Positions 11,176 through 22,748 of a stretch of DNA of 64,000 bases are shown piece by piece; the stretch's first letter is position 1; each line of letters begins with the position of its first letter. The translations under genes were made by a program, and so were the position numbers. Source of the stretch: Amphibalanus amphitrite (Eukaryota; Arthropoda; Thecostraca; Balanomorpha; Balanidae); contig NW_024881601.1 of NCBI RefSeq assembly GCF_019059575.1, positions 496,001 to 560,000 of the forward strand, in the 5' to 3' direction. The notes under the pieces are model-generated. The model was not told where the DNA came from and made no database searches. It saw only the letters and a list, made by a program, of their open reading frames with translations.

Positions 11176-12028
11176 TGGTTGGCACGCTGAACGAACACGC
11201 GAGGGGGGGGGGGGGGTCACCTTGTGTAAGTGTGACTTACCTGTAACTGAAGTGACGCTCTTTTTATTAAATTAGCGCTGATTGTCTAAATATTTAATTA
11301 AAATTCCGTGATAGACAGTGATATTGTATAAGTTCTTAGGAAGGCGGTATCGTATAGATTACTTTATCTGCACTGGAGGACCCAGCTCCACCGATTGCAT
11401 GGGAATTGTGTTATTTTGTTGTGCTTAACAAAGCTCGCACTGTGCATCATTCGCATTGAAAAAGGTACCACTACGAGTATCGAAATATTTGCTATCAATT
11501 TTTCAATATATATCACTCAAGAAACTCCGAAAATATTATTTCATATTCATTATAACTTGAGGAAAAGGTAACATGACTCTTAAGTCATACATTAGTGACA
11601 AACTTTTCATCGCTGCGTAAACAATTTCGCCTCCCCTAACCTTTAATTTGAACAATGCCGCTATAAGCCTGCAGCTTTGTTCAATTTGATGCACACGATA
11701 TAAGTTTGCCACGTAACATTGTCACTACACATGGCGTGCACGTTTGAAACACTTTCCTTCTGGATTACAGTCACGAAGGGGGCATAGCGATGAATCATTT
11801 CGAGTAGCCTGCTCTTCCCTGCACTGACCGCTCAGTCAAGATGCAGCGCAACTGGTCAGCCGTAGAAACACAGCAGGGCAGTAGAAATCCAACCTGTCGG
11901 TGAAACGGGCATGTGTCTTTGATGCTTCAAAGGTGAATGAAGCAACTGCTCAGTGTCTTCCCACTCTTACCTCAAGGCCCTATTGATCTCTCCCCTCTGG
12001 CTCGCTCCAATCCCTTTCCTCCTTTTTG

Positions 12029-12105
<77 letters not shown>

Positions 12106-12176
12106 TCTCTCTCTTCTCCTCTCGTTCTCTTTCTCTCTGTCTGCCTCTTTCTTTGTTCCTTTTTTCTTTCTTTCCT

Positions 12177-12233
<57 letters not shown>

Positions 12234-12278
12234 TTTCCTTCTTTCTTCTTTCTTTCTTTCTTTCTTTCTTTCTTTCCT

Positions 12279-12345
<67 letters not shown>

Positions 12346-12381
12346 CTCTCTCTCTCTCTCTCTCTCCCCCTCTCTCTTTCT
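12029..12381. repeat. Compound (CT)n / (CTTT)n microsatellite
   Basis: A (CT)n tract at about 12030-12118 is followed by a long (CTTT)n array at about 12163-12345 with a few single-base interruptions, and then a second short (CT)n. Confidence 0.95.
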
Positions 12382-12569
12382 GCTGTACCGTTATCAAGAT
12401 TACGTTATGGGGACATCAGGCGACAAATTCTCTTTTACTTCACCTCAAGTGGTCAGTGGAGAGATATGACGCTCTCCACACAATCTCAGACAGCTACGAA
12501 AACATGGTGGCTCGTCTGTACAAACACACTGAACGGCGTCGCGGAGAACTGGGTGCCAACTGGACCACT

Positions 12570-12572
12570 TTG

Positions 12573-12623
<51 letters not shown>
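12570..12623. repeat. (CT)n microsatellite
   Basis: About 25 CT units in an uninterrupted tract. Confidence 0.95.
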
Positions 12624-12626
<3 letters not shown>

Positions 12627-14496
12627 TCAACCTCACCCTCCACTCGGCCTAGTCTGGGGCGCCGGCCGGCCGACCGAGTGTCACATTTGAGTGACACTCG
12701 AGCGGTGACAGTCGAAATGTCTCCCGGAAGAACCTCCCTGACCGGTCAGCAGAGGAGTACAGCGCATCGTTCTGCCGATACTGCAAATTGACTGTTTGAT
12801 GTTTTATAATTTATTGGCAATCTATGCCACTCGTGATTGAGATTTGATTTCACTTGAAGCTACAAACAGTTTCTTCAGTTATCTTTAATAATGACTGACC
12901 TTTTCTCGATGGCCGACCTCGATTCAAACGGAAGCCAACAACTGCTCTGTCTCTTTAATGACAGCGAAAGTCGCATGCAGATTCATATCACAGTCATTAG
13001 GATTTATGATGTTCTAAGAGACACCAGATGAGTGCTTCAGAGGCTTTTTGAGGAGGACTTTCGCCCATTCACGCGCACCTATACCCACTGGCAAGTCGGT
13101 AACATTGTGTCCTGTCATGGCTTCGGCTACCTGACTTGGCTGGGGGACTACCACGGTTTCACACCACCCTCCGATGGTGTGTACCGGAGTGTAACTTATT
13201 GCAAGTCGGAGCTCATCTGTAGATATTGGACGGAAGCTATGTGATTGTTTCCGGTGATGATTTTTCATGCTATGAGTTTTGGCGCCATTTGTGGTTGTGA
13301 TGACCGAGTGTCTTACGGGCGAGGCTGAGAAAATTGTAAATACTTCTGTAAACTTTAATGAAGTAGTGTCCTTGTGGATGACCCTGTTCTGTTCGCTACT
13401 CGACGGGATTCCTGCGGATTGTCATTAAAGACTTCCTTTTATTAAAGAGCAAGTTACACACTGGCATGTATGCAACAGTGCATGAGCTAATCGGGGTCCA
13501 TTTACGATTTGTCCGTAGCGCAGCAGCCGATTTGTCCGCCACAATCCCCTTCCGTTGGCCATGGCCCGAGTCGTGTCACTGCATGGTGTGAGCTTCCTAA
13601 TAGTACGACTCGCCGAGAGCTCCAGACACAGGGCGGGCCGTGGGGGCGGGGGCGGGGGCGGGGGCGGCCGAGGGAGCTGTGACCGGTCCGCCCCCACCCC
13701 CACCCGGCGCGGCCACTGACCCGTGCTGACCTGACCAGCCCTCGTCCGTCGACAGAGGCGGCCCACGCGCGGCATTGTGTAACAGATACGCCAAAATGGG
13801 CTCAGATTAGGTAAGCCGTGTTGGCGTAGTAGTGAGGGATTTAGCGGCGACCTTGTCATGCGGTGGCATAAGTCCATGCGGCTCGCTCTGCGAGATTCGA
13901 TCCGTTGACTAAGCGCCATGAGCTGGTGATTGCTGATTGGATGCAGATCGCTGAATGACGTGATTTGAGGACGGTAGACCAATAAACGGTATTACTCTAT
14001 TCGATGAGGCCAGTGAGCACAACATGAACACCAGTTGCAGCTTTGGGAATACCTAATTTGCTTACTAAGAACACCGCCTTTTCAGAGGGTCCAATCGAAG
14101 CCTATTGTATAATTATCATACCTACATATCATAGCAATGATCTAACATTTTTCAGCTGATAAAGAAGAGGGCTTATGTTCAGTAGGCAGTTATACCACGC
14201 TGTCCCTGGTATAATATTTCCAACGTCAAAATATGTCGAAAAATAAATAGAACATACAATGGACCGAAAGCGACCAACGTCCAACACAATAGACCTTTCC
14301 AACCGCAATACGAAGTCAATTCGATGTGAATAACCGCAATGGCAAGTCCCTTCTCTGCCAAACGTCCAGGTGCGGAAAAGCTGGTCTCACGGGGCTAAAA
14401 GTCAGTGAATATCTCAGCACCGCTCAACACCGCAGAAATCCCTGGGAATCCGTCCGACCAAGTTCATTGAACTGCAGCGCGGAAGCCAAGCTTATA

Positions 14497-16471
14497 CACT
14501 GTAAAAAATATTGACGAGCTATGTGTCAAAACAAGGGTCTCGAAACAGTCACCAGGTTGTCAATGCTTCCGGTACCTACCACTTGACTAGTTACCGCTTA
14601 GTTAGCTTACAGGCTGAGAACTATCCAGATCGTTATGATCCGGTATTGTAATGATACCCTAGGTGTACCTTTGTTTTGAAGTGCTGAATTAACTATCAAG
14701 GTTGTTTGACGTTTGTTTTCGCCTCAATCCGAAACGAGGAAGACCCTCATCAAATTATTAGGTGAAAGCCAGCCTCAGGATGATCAAAATACTAGAGGTA
14801 GTTTTGTCATAGTAATCTGTGAAGGTTGAGGAACAAGCCGTAGCAATGCACTCGTCACTAAACCAGCCTGAGATTATTCGCCAGGTAGCGGCTGCGTTTC
14901 CCTACTTGCTGAATCATGTTAGCAACTTTCCATTTCCAGACACTTTTTACGGCAAATAAATTGTTGGGTTATTTGGAAGGTGAATGACAATTCTATTTCT
15001 ATAAGTCAATACATTTGTATTTCCGATTGCCCTAAAACTTTTTTTTTAATCGTTTGCGGTAGGTTTTTATTGTTCGCAATAAAGTTGCGCACCTGTGAAT
15101 CCTTCACTTAATGCGTTCCCGGCTTCCCGGCGCCAGCTGTTGCGCTGTGCCGTGCCGCGTTCGGTCGGGGGTGCGCGAGTCTGTGCAGTGCGAGTGTTTA
15201 TCACTGGGCAAACCTGTATCGTTTCCATTTGTGCAGTGTCTAGTTATGAAGAATTGCTTGCCGATATATGACCTGCAGTGATCGACGTTCTGATTCAATA
15301 ACTTGCCATAAGCCATTATTCTCAACCAAATCGCGCAGAGACGTTTGCAAAGTTGTCGAGGGGGGGGGGGGGCGAAACAAGAGCGATTTTAAATGAATTG
15401 CTCTCCATGCAGTGCAATAGGACTTAGGTTTAATTTTTCGAAAGTTGTGGAGCCGCCCCCGGTGTCCGGCCTGGCCAACTCTCAAGAACCGACAGCTAAC
15501 GGAACACTGAAGTTTCACTACGACGATTTCCGCCAAAGTTATGAAGAAAGGGCAAGTGCAAGAAGTACAAAACTTCTCTTGGTAATCAAAACTTAGGTTT
15601 GGCAAATTCCAAACCCTAAGTCACTACAACTGTGGATATAAATAAGCTGGTTATTGACGGCCAAGCTCTGGCCAATCTGAGGTTCAGACCTATCATCAAG
15701 TTCATGAGGCAGCTGCGGTTGGGCGGCTCACGGGCTCCACTGCATAGGCTCAGACAGGTACTCTACAAAATGTCGTCTGTGTTCTTAGGTTCAGATCTAT
15801 CGATAGGTATGTGCATGCTTCTGATTCGATTGATAACTGTAAACGGGCGCTGGAAGTGAAAGATTCGCTTGATATACGAAAGGTGCATTGCAAGAAAGCA
15901 TATTATTTCAGAAATACACTTTCATTTTATCTTGAGCGTTTTTGGAATGGGCCGGATGAATTCGTCATCAAACTGGTAAGGGATTTCGTTTGAAGACCAC
16001 CGATATCTAATAATATGATGGTCTTCAAACGAATTCGCTGGCAAATTCGATGACTGGATTGGGCGGCGTAGGATCTGCTGGTCATCTGACTATGGGTTGA
16101 GCAATACGTTAGTTTTGACCTAGTTTGAGCTTCATTCGTTAAGTAGGAACAAGACGATGCTTCTTTTGAGCATCGTCACTAAACAAGCCGCCCTCGTTTT
16201 GACATTGTTTTTCGTTATTATTGTTACCAGGTACTTTGTTATCATACACAGCATTAACGAGGACCTGCTTCCAAAACAAGGCAGAAACGCTCCAGCTATT
16301 TTTGGGACGTGGTAAAAACTAACCGACACCTGGTAACTGTCATCTGACGAACACAAAACAAGCCAGGGGCTCGCAGCGTGTGTCAAAAGTAGGATGCAAA
16401 ACTAGTCTGTACCCCCGACATTTAGCGTTGAGAATCATTTGACGAGGGGCTAGTCAATATTTTTTACAGTG
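14497..16471. mobile_element. CACTG-ended TIR transposon, non-autonomous, TA-flanked
   Basis: The 19-mer cactgtaaaaaatattgac at 14497-14515 is exactly inverted at 16453-16471. TA dinucleotides flank both ends (14495-14496 and 16472-16473). Weaker inverted similarity continues inward, for example gtcaaaac-aggg near 14527 against its complement near 16187. CACT(A/G) termini with a 2-3 bp duplication fit CACTA/EnSpm-like elements, and the TA flank also fits mariner-like ones, so the superfamily is left open. The 1.9-kb interior has only short frames without recognisable transposase motifs. Confidence 0.65.
15985..16033. repeat. 15-bp perfect hairpin inside a longer imperfect palindrome
   Basis: Arms 15985-15999 (ttcgtttgaagacca) and 16019-16033 (tggtcttcaaacgaa) pair perfectly over a 19-base loop. 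Complementarity continues outward, with mismatches, for about 20 bases on each side. It lies inside the CACTG-ended element. Confidence 0.7.
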
Positions 16472-17127
16472 TAACCCGCATAATGTGAGCCCACAGCTTT
16501 TTCTTAGCAACTCGGAAAACGCAACATTTGGAACTTGGAAGGCTTCATGACGCGATCTGAAGAGGATGAAAGATGGCCGATGGCGAGAATAGTAGAGGAC
16601 TTCGTCACTTCATATGACAGATGGCGAAGATCAGTAAAGACTTTCATGCTCCTGCTGTGTTTACCGTCAAGTACCTATGTGTCGAGATGCTTATAAGAAG
16701 GCAGACGTTTACATAATGCCTAAATGACTAGGAACAAGATAGCGTGGTGAAATGTTACATGACCATTGTTTAGCGTTCGTGTTGTAACTGATACACAGTT
16801 ATATGACTGCAATAAATATTCATATTCAATGAACAGTCGCAGGTGCCAACACCCAAAAATCTACCCGGACGTCCAAGTCATTTAGTTGCATTGACACTTG
16901 GCGGTGTTCGTGACACCACATAACTTTACTAACACCATTGTGCTGATGCATGGATGTGTGTATTGTGTGGACACGGAAACAATAGCCTTCCACGTCGCAT
17001 CGCATGCGGAACGAAATGTTTTGCTTGAATACAGTTCCCAATAGGGACTCATGTATCTTCATGGACTGCCAATCGTTATAGAGGACAAACGAAATTTATG
17101 TAGTGCGGTGCTTACAAAATAGGGCAT

Positions 17128-17199
17128 TATAAAGTTGCAGATTACCATCTGACAAAACCTTCCTATAAAGTTGCAGATTACCATCTGACAAAACCTTCC
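17128..17199. repeat. Perfect tandem duplication of 36 bp
   Basis: 17128-17163 and 17164-17199 are identical (each begins tataaagttgcag and ends aaaccttcc). A two-copy direct repeat with no interruption, so recent. Confidence 0.95.
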
Positions 17200-17860
17200 T
17201 AAAACTAATCACGAAATGAGTTAAAGACCGCAAGTGAATCGGTCCAGTGCAAGTGTTTGCTGAAATGGCCGGCCGCTCATACCCAAAAATATTTGCTATT
17301 CTACGAAAGATTTCGTTTCGCTCGCTCGCTCGTAATAATACAGCACGCACTGGTGAATCCGGAGTTGGGCATTGGAGGCAATTTCCTCTCGTGCAGCCCT
17401 CAAAATTTAACAGCACAGCATCACGATTTGTTTTGAAACAGACACGCCTTCCTCATGAGACTGCGCTTATGCATGTGATAGGTACACACCAATAGTAGAC
17501 CTATGAAGACTGTAGCAATTCACACGACCATAACAGCAGCGGTGAAAAAAGGGCGGCACACCTTTTGCGGATGGCAGAGCACAAGGGCATTTCATCGCAT
17601 GTATTGGTATAAAGATGTCTTGGAAATTGGTCGAAAAGTCCAAAATAGATTCTAAAAAAGCTCAAAATAGTCAATAGCTGCACACCACATCAGACAAATC
17701 GTCGTTGCAATCAGTTGCACGGTGTGCGATGCAATCACTGGAAGTTGGCGAGGAAAATCCACACAAACCTCATCATAATTTATTAGTAACTATTCTTTCC
17801 AGCCAATTGCAAAGTTGCAAACATGGTGGTAGTGTGAGTATGGGAACTTCAGCCTCTGTA

Positions 17861-18005
<145 letters not shown>

Positions 18006-20329
18006 CGCAAACAGGTGTCACCTGTAAAGTTCCACACAAACATACCGATAGGTACCTACACCCTGTGATCGCGCTGTAAGCACACACTACCTACATGTCA
18101 CGGCAGTGCTCGTCAAGGTCAATGACTTGTTCTACTTCCTTCGATACTTGCGTCGTCACATTCAATACGCTGATGACACGCAAATGTCGGAGACAGGCGT
18201 GAACGAGAGAAAGGAGGACAGCAGTGCACTCCAGAAACGTAAGCTGATGACTGCCGGGTCTGAGACAGGTCAAATCCTGAAGTCGATCAGTGTTAGAGCA
18301 AGGTCCCTGAGCTAGGAAGTAACACACTTACCATGCCGTTACTTATGTTGTCATATACCATACCTTAATGTGACCGAGGCATGTTTCTCTATAGCAATGT
18401 CATTCAGCCGAATCAGGAGTTTTGCTCAGCAATAGTCTGTGAGTTACGAAGGTACGGGTGAATTTGGATAAACTTGCCTGCGGCTCATCAACGCGGAGCG
18501 CTGCGTTAGACGCACATTGCATAGCTAGCTTTCTCATAAGACGTTGGATATCCGGCATGTCATTTCTGTATTGCCTACTTAACCGTAATTGCTGGTTATT
18601 TGGCCAAAGTAGGAGATTTGTCTTTTCCGTATTCCTTTAAATCCGAAGCGTTTCGTATAAAACAACGCCAGCAAAACTTGTATCTTCTCAGTTCTCACCC
18701 ATGGGCACGTTGAACCAAAGTTGAACGGCAGTCGGTAAGTGCAAAAATCAGGCAAGCTTTATGCTTGCAGAAGAACCTGCACACTAGAAATGGTACGAAT
18801 CCGCCTGGTTCATCTGCAGTCGACGCTCCAAAACACACGATTGAGTCAGGAATGGGAGATGATGAAACACACGCGGCATGAAACACCTGTTGTAATGTCC
18901 TTACACATGGAGACTGCATTAGAGCACACTACACTAGCACCAAGCGCCAGTGACTGCAACGGTGCATAAGATGCTATCGTACCTGAAGTAAACCAAGTCT
19001 AGCATGGTTGGCCGGTGACCTATTCACGCTCTGAGGCGAATATACATATCATGCACCAGAGATAATAGAGATCAGCAGTCTCACAGCCGTGTTTCTCAGG
19101 ATATTATGGCGGCATGGATGAAAACAGTTCAGGGAGTCACGCATGCTTCTGGAGGCACGCAAGCCTAGGTAAGGCTTTCATCGCGTCAGCACCTGATCTC
19201 ATGTTGGCGGTGAGGCAAAAATTACCAGTGCTTTAGTCCCAGACTGGACCTATGGATTTTCAATGTCTGTGCGTTATTTCTGTAATGAACGGAAAAACAA
19301 CTAACTCGAAACTAAACACATAAGTATTCCTAAGAAAATGACCAACGCATCGCTAAATAAGCGCAAGATAATTGCACATTATTAACAAATGATTTATTAA
19401 TACATAACTTGCGCAAGCGCATTGGTAACTACGGAGTTTTGGTCATGAAAAATTGAGATTGAAAGTTTTTGTGCTTGCGGTAAAATGCAAACACAACGAC
19501 TTTTTCGCTACAAGACGATATCTTCTGTTCCTCACCTGTGTAGATATCGCACAATGACGCCATTAGATCAGTGTTTCCATATGATGTGTGGTCATGATGC
19601 ATCATAATAGCTCAAATTTGCTTTTCAGTGGAACCATAAGTCTAACTAGTGTTCGTTATTCAACATCAAACTCATATTGGAAAATGCACAAAATTGCTAA
19701 AAGTAAATTTAAAAAGAAACCACACTGCTCAAGGAAGTAGCAAAAAAATCTGCCAACTGTAATAAACATGCCTATCTGTAAGAATCTTGAAACATGCCAA
19801 GCTATGGTTCTTAACAGTTTTATTTTGGACGGCTTCACAGAACAAGATCAGGTTAAACGATTCAAAAAAGAACATACAAAAAGCAGTTATGTATGCACAA
19901 TCATATGAAGTTAAAAAGCAAGAAGACATTTATCGCACATTGTGATGCTCATTAACAGGATCGTGGAGCTAAGAGCAATCAGCAACTCACAAAAAGTGTA
20001 AAATGATAATGCAGGTGTTAAAGTACGCACACACCGAATATCATCACATCTCAAACTAGTACTGTATAACAAAATACACAAGACATGTGCTCCGCCTACA
20101 AATAGGCTAAAAAGCGGCAATCGCCCCTAACTGACACGATTGGTCACATCTGATGATCTACAACGATACACCCCGTTCTCCCGTTCAGGAAATATGCCCG
20201 CTACACAATAACCTAGGCGCGTGGAAATGACTGGTCCGATACGAGGGCTCCGCGGAGACAGGCGTCGGCAGTGAGCCGGCCGGCACGGCGTGTTAATGCA
20301 TCTTAGATACAAAAATAGCATCCCATCGG

Positions 20330-20960
20330 CCGGCCACGCCCGCCAATGGCTACAACAGGGAACGGTTTGCGCTGCGCACGGACACTAGCGTGCAGAGACG
20401 CACCGTCGGCCCCACGCGGCCCGCGCGCACTACTGAGGTACGGGAATCCCGGCCGGCCCCTCCGACCACTGACGTCTCAACGTCAGCTGACGTGACGTCA
20501 CCGCCGGCGCTACTGACGCTGTCCGAGCCGCCGCGAGATATCACCCGGTCCGTCCGGCTCTTCGGTCCCTCGAGAATCGGCTCCGTTTGGCACTGAACAC
20601 CCCGACACGCGCGCACCACACGCACACTCACTCACACGCTCACTCAAACAGAGCGTCCCATTCCGGAGCTGGTCCGAGGCGGCTGGCGGTCACGAGGCGC
20701 CCGTTCGTCCCGCACCGGCCGCTCTCTCCCCGGCGCACGCACACGCACATCCCACTCTCTCACACGCACTGCGCCCGTGTCTCATGGCGCGCGGCACGCG
20801 TGCTCCGCGCACGAGCGCCGTGCCGTGCTCTCACGACTGGTCCGGGGCGCACGTGCACGCGCTCGGCCACTACGCGAAACGATCGTTCCCGTTCGAGCCG
20901 TTCAGGTCCAGATCGGCGCTCTGGAACAGAGGGGGCGGTGTCGGTACTGGAACAGGTGTG
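20330..20960. other. GC- and CpG-rich block, possible CpG island or promoter region
   Basis: The composition changes sharply from AT-rich flanks to GC-rich sequence with many CpGs. It includes clustered TGACGTCA-like palindromes at 20467-20505 (gacgtctcaacgtcagctgacgtgacgtcacc). Open frames on both strands are composition-driven and show no domains. It could be an unannotated 5' region; no exon can be supported. Confidence 0.35.
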
Positions 20961-21637
20961 AGCGGAGGCACGGAGCGACCCAAGAGCATCCTCACCCTTA
21001 TCCAGCTCCTAACGGTTCTGACTGATGGCAACGGGAATAATTCTGCCCACTTGAATACGGTATTCGGGTATAAATTGGGCATACACGTAATGTAGATTGA
21101 GAGTATTTTGCAAGTGATTCGCAGGGGAGCATGCCCTTTAATATTGCTTTTATTGAAGGAACAGGGTAGATACACTAATGAGCTATACCTACAGTCAAAT
21201 AATGACTTACGAACAATCACCACGTAAAACAATAGCTGAGCTCCGTTACGCAATGCCCGATTATGCAACGATAGACACATAAAATGAACTACTGTATAGC
21301 ATTAACTATATAGCTCGACACTTGGACAGCAATGCAAAACCATCGCGGCCAGACCCAAATGTATACCTGCGAGTCAGGGTATATTCTGCGATCCATGCTC
21401 ACAACAGACGGGGAAATGAAATAGAGGCAGGAGAGTTTAGGCTGCAGTGCATAGTGCACTACGAGGATAAATACTCGTCTACTCGATCGCAGCCAGAGAA
21501 AAGCAATTATAGTACAGGATACGATAAAGTAAGCAAAATAAAAAAGACCAAAGAAAAGGAAAAAGAATGAAGGATTCAGCTAGTGACAACTGACAACGCT
21601 TAACTGTAATGAGAGAAGTCATTAGTTAGAAGAACGA

Positions 21638-21777
<140 letters not shown>

Positions 21778-21959
21778 TGGATAAAAGAAAAGAAAAACAA
21801 AGAGACAGTGTAGAGAATGGGGAGGAAGGGGCACAGAAAGTGAACGAATGGAAAGCGAAAGGAGTGAACTAAGGCGGCAGTACAAAACAAAACAGACAAA
21901 TCATCCATCATTCTTTGCCGGTCATGCATGCCCAGAGTCATCTTATCGCCTTTCCCATT

Positions 21960-22310
21960 CACTCCTCTCTCCCCTCAGCTTTGCTCTCCGTGGGCCGGGG
22001 CGGGTTCAGACTTCAGACACCACTCCACTGCGGAGCGGTCAGTCGGTAGCCGGCGGGGGTCGGTGGCCGGGAGGACGGGGTCACAGGTCGAGAACGGGCC
22101 GTAACACCCTAACGGTGAGAGGATCACGCGTCACGACAGGGCCGTGACGCGGCCAGCTACCGTGACGCGGTGGCGGCGCGCGGGGCGCGTGCTCGTCCGC
22201 GCGCCGCCGGCCATGCGCGGGAGATCCGCTGGGCATCGGCGGCCATCTCCTCAGAACGGACATGCAGGGGAAGCGGGCGGAGTGGCCGTGACGAGTAATT
22301 CAGTTGTTCG
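21960..22310. other. GC/CpG-rich block with CGTGACG motifs
   Basis: A second CpG-dense block contains repeated GTCACG/CGTGAC words (for example atcacgcgtcacg, gccgtgacgcgg and taccgtgacgcgg at 22120-22170). No coding exon is recognised. Confidence 0.35.
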
Positions 22311-22748
22311 TCGGGCTTTTTCATTTATCTGAGTTATCGGCATATTGTAGGTTGTTTCAGACTAATAGAGCATCGATGACAATGCGGCGCCTCATAAACC
22401 TAACTACCTGGAAACACTCGGCATAATTTGCCAGGATATCGCTGCCTGCCCGATATATGTAAGGGGGAGAATTGGACATGATGTGTGAACATGAGAGAGT
22501 GATTGTTAACTTAGAAATAAGAAGACATAAAATATGAATAGATAACAAAATGAAGTAACAAATAAGATAAGTGGATTAGCGCTTACCGATCAACATCAAA
22601 ATAATGCGTTTTTGGCCAACCAAAAACATAGCTACTCAAGTAAATCGGGACATAGGGTGTAAAAATCAGTACTTTCTACACCACCGCATATTTCTTTTTG
22701 ACTTCATGTTAGGCATATTGCATTTTGGACAAAACAGTCGTCGAAACC

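Larger units (their letters stand above)
9794..11592. mobile_element. Penelope-like retroelement (PLE) insertion in inverted-repeat form
   Basis: Two copies of the 3' end of one Penelope-like element face outward: the left arm at 9794-10581 is the reverse complement of the right arm at 10756-11546. I see only one base substitution (near 9993 versus 11358) plus a length difference in the C/G run near 10127 and 11207. Between them, 10582-10755 is present once and continues the plus-strand coding frame. The right side has a 46-bp extension (11547-11592). The 12-mer tagtgacaaact occurs immediately left (9782-9793) and right (11593-11604), a convincing target-site duplication. Only the endonuclease end survives; the reverse transcriptase is missing. 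Asymmetric inverted copies and a short one-sided extension are known for PLEs. Confidence 0.85.
11605..14494. other. Intergenic sequence with large microsatellites
   Basis: Apart from the microsatellites annotated separately at 12029-12381 and 12570-12623 I recognise no gene. A GC-rich patch with GGGGGC repeats lies at 13640-13700. The long Ser/Leu/Phe and Arg/Glu/Lys open frames here are translations of simple repeats. Confidence 0.55.

Noticed and set aside
9794-11592. Hammerhead ribozyme, as known from some Penelope-like elements
   Set aside because: I searched by eye for the CUGANGA and GAAA core elements in the arms and extension and did not find the full core in the right order.
11937-12791. 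Long Ser/Leu/Phe-rich plus-strand and Arg/Glu/Lys-rich minus-strand frames
   Set aside because: Pure translations of (CT)n and (CTTT)n microsatellites.
20350-21095. Several Arg/Thr/Ser-rich frames in the CpG-rich block
   Set aside because: Composition-driven; no conserved motif, no convincing initiation or splice context.
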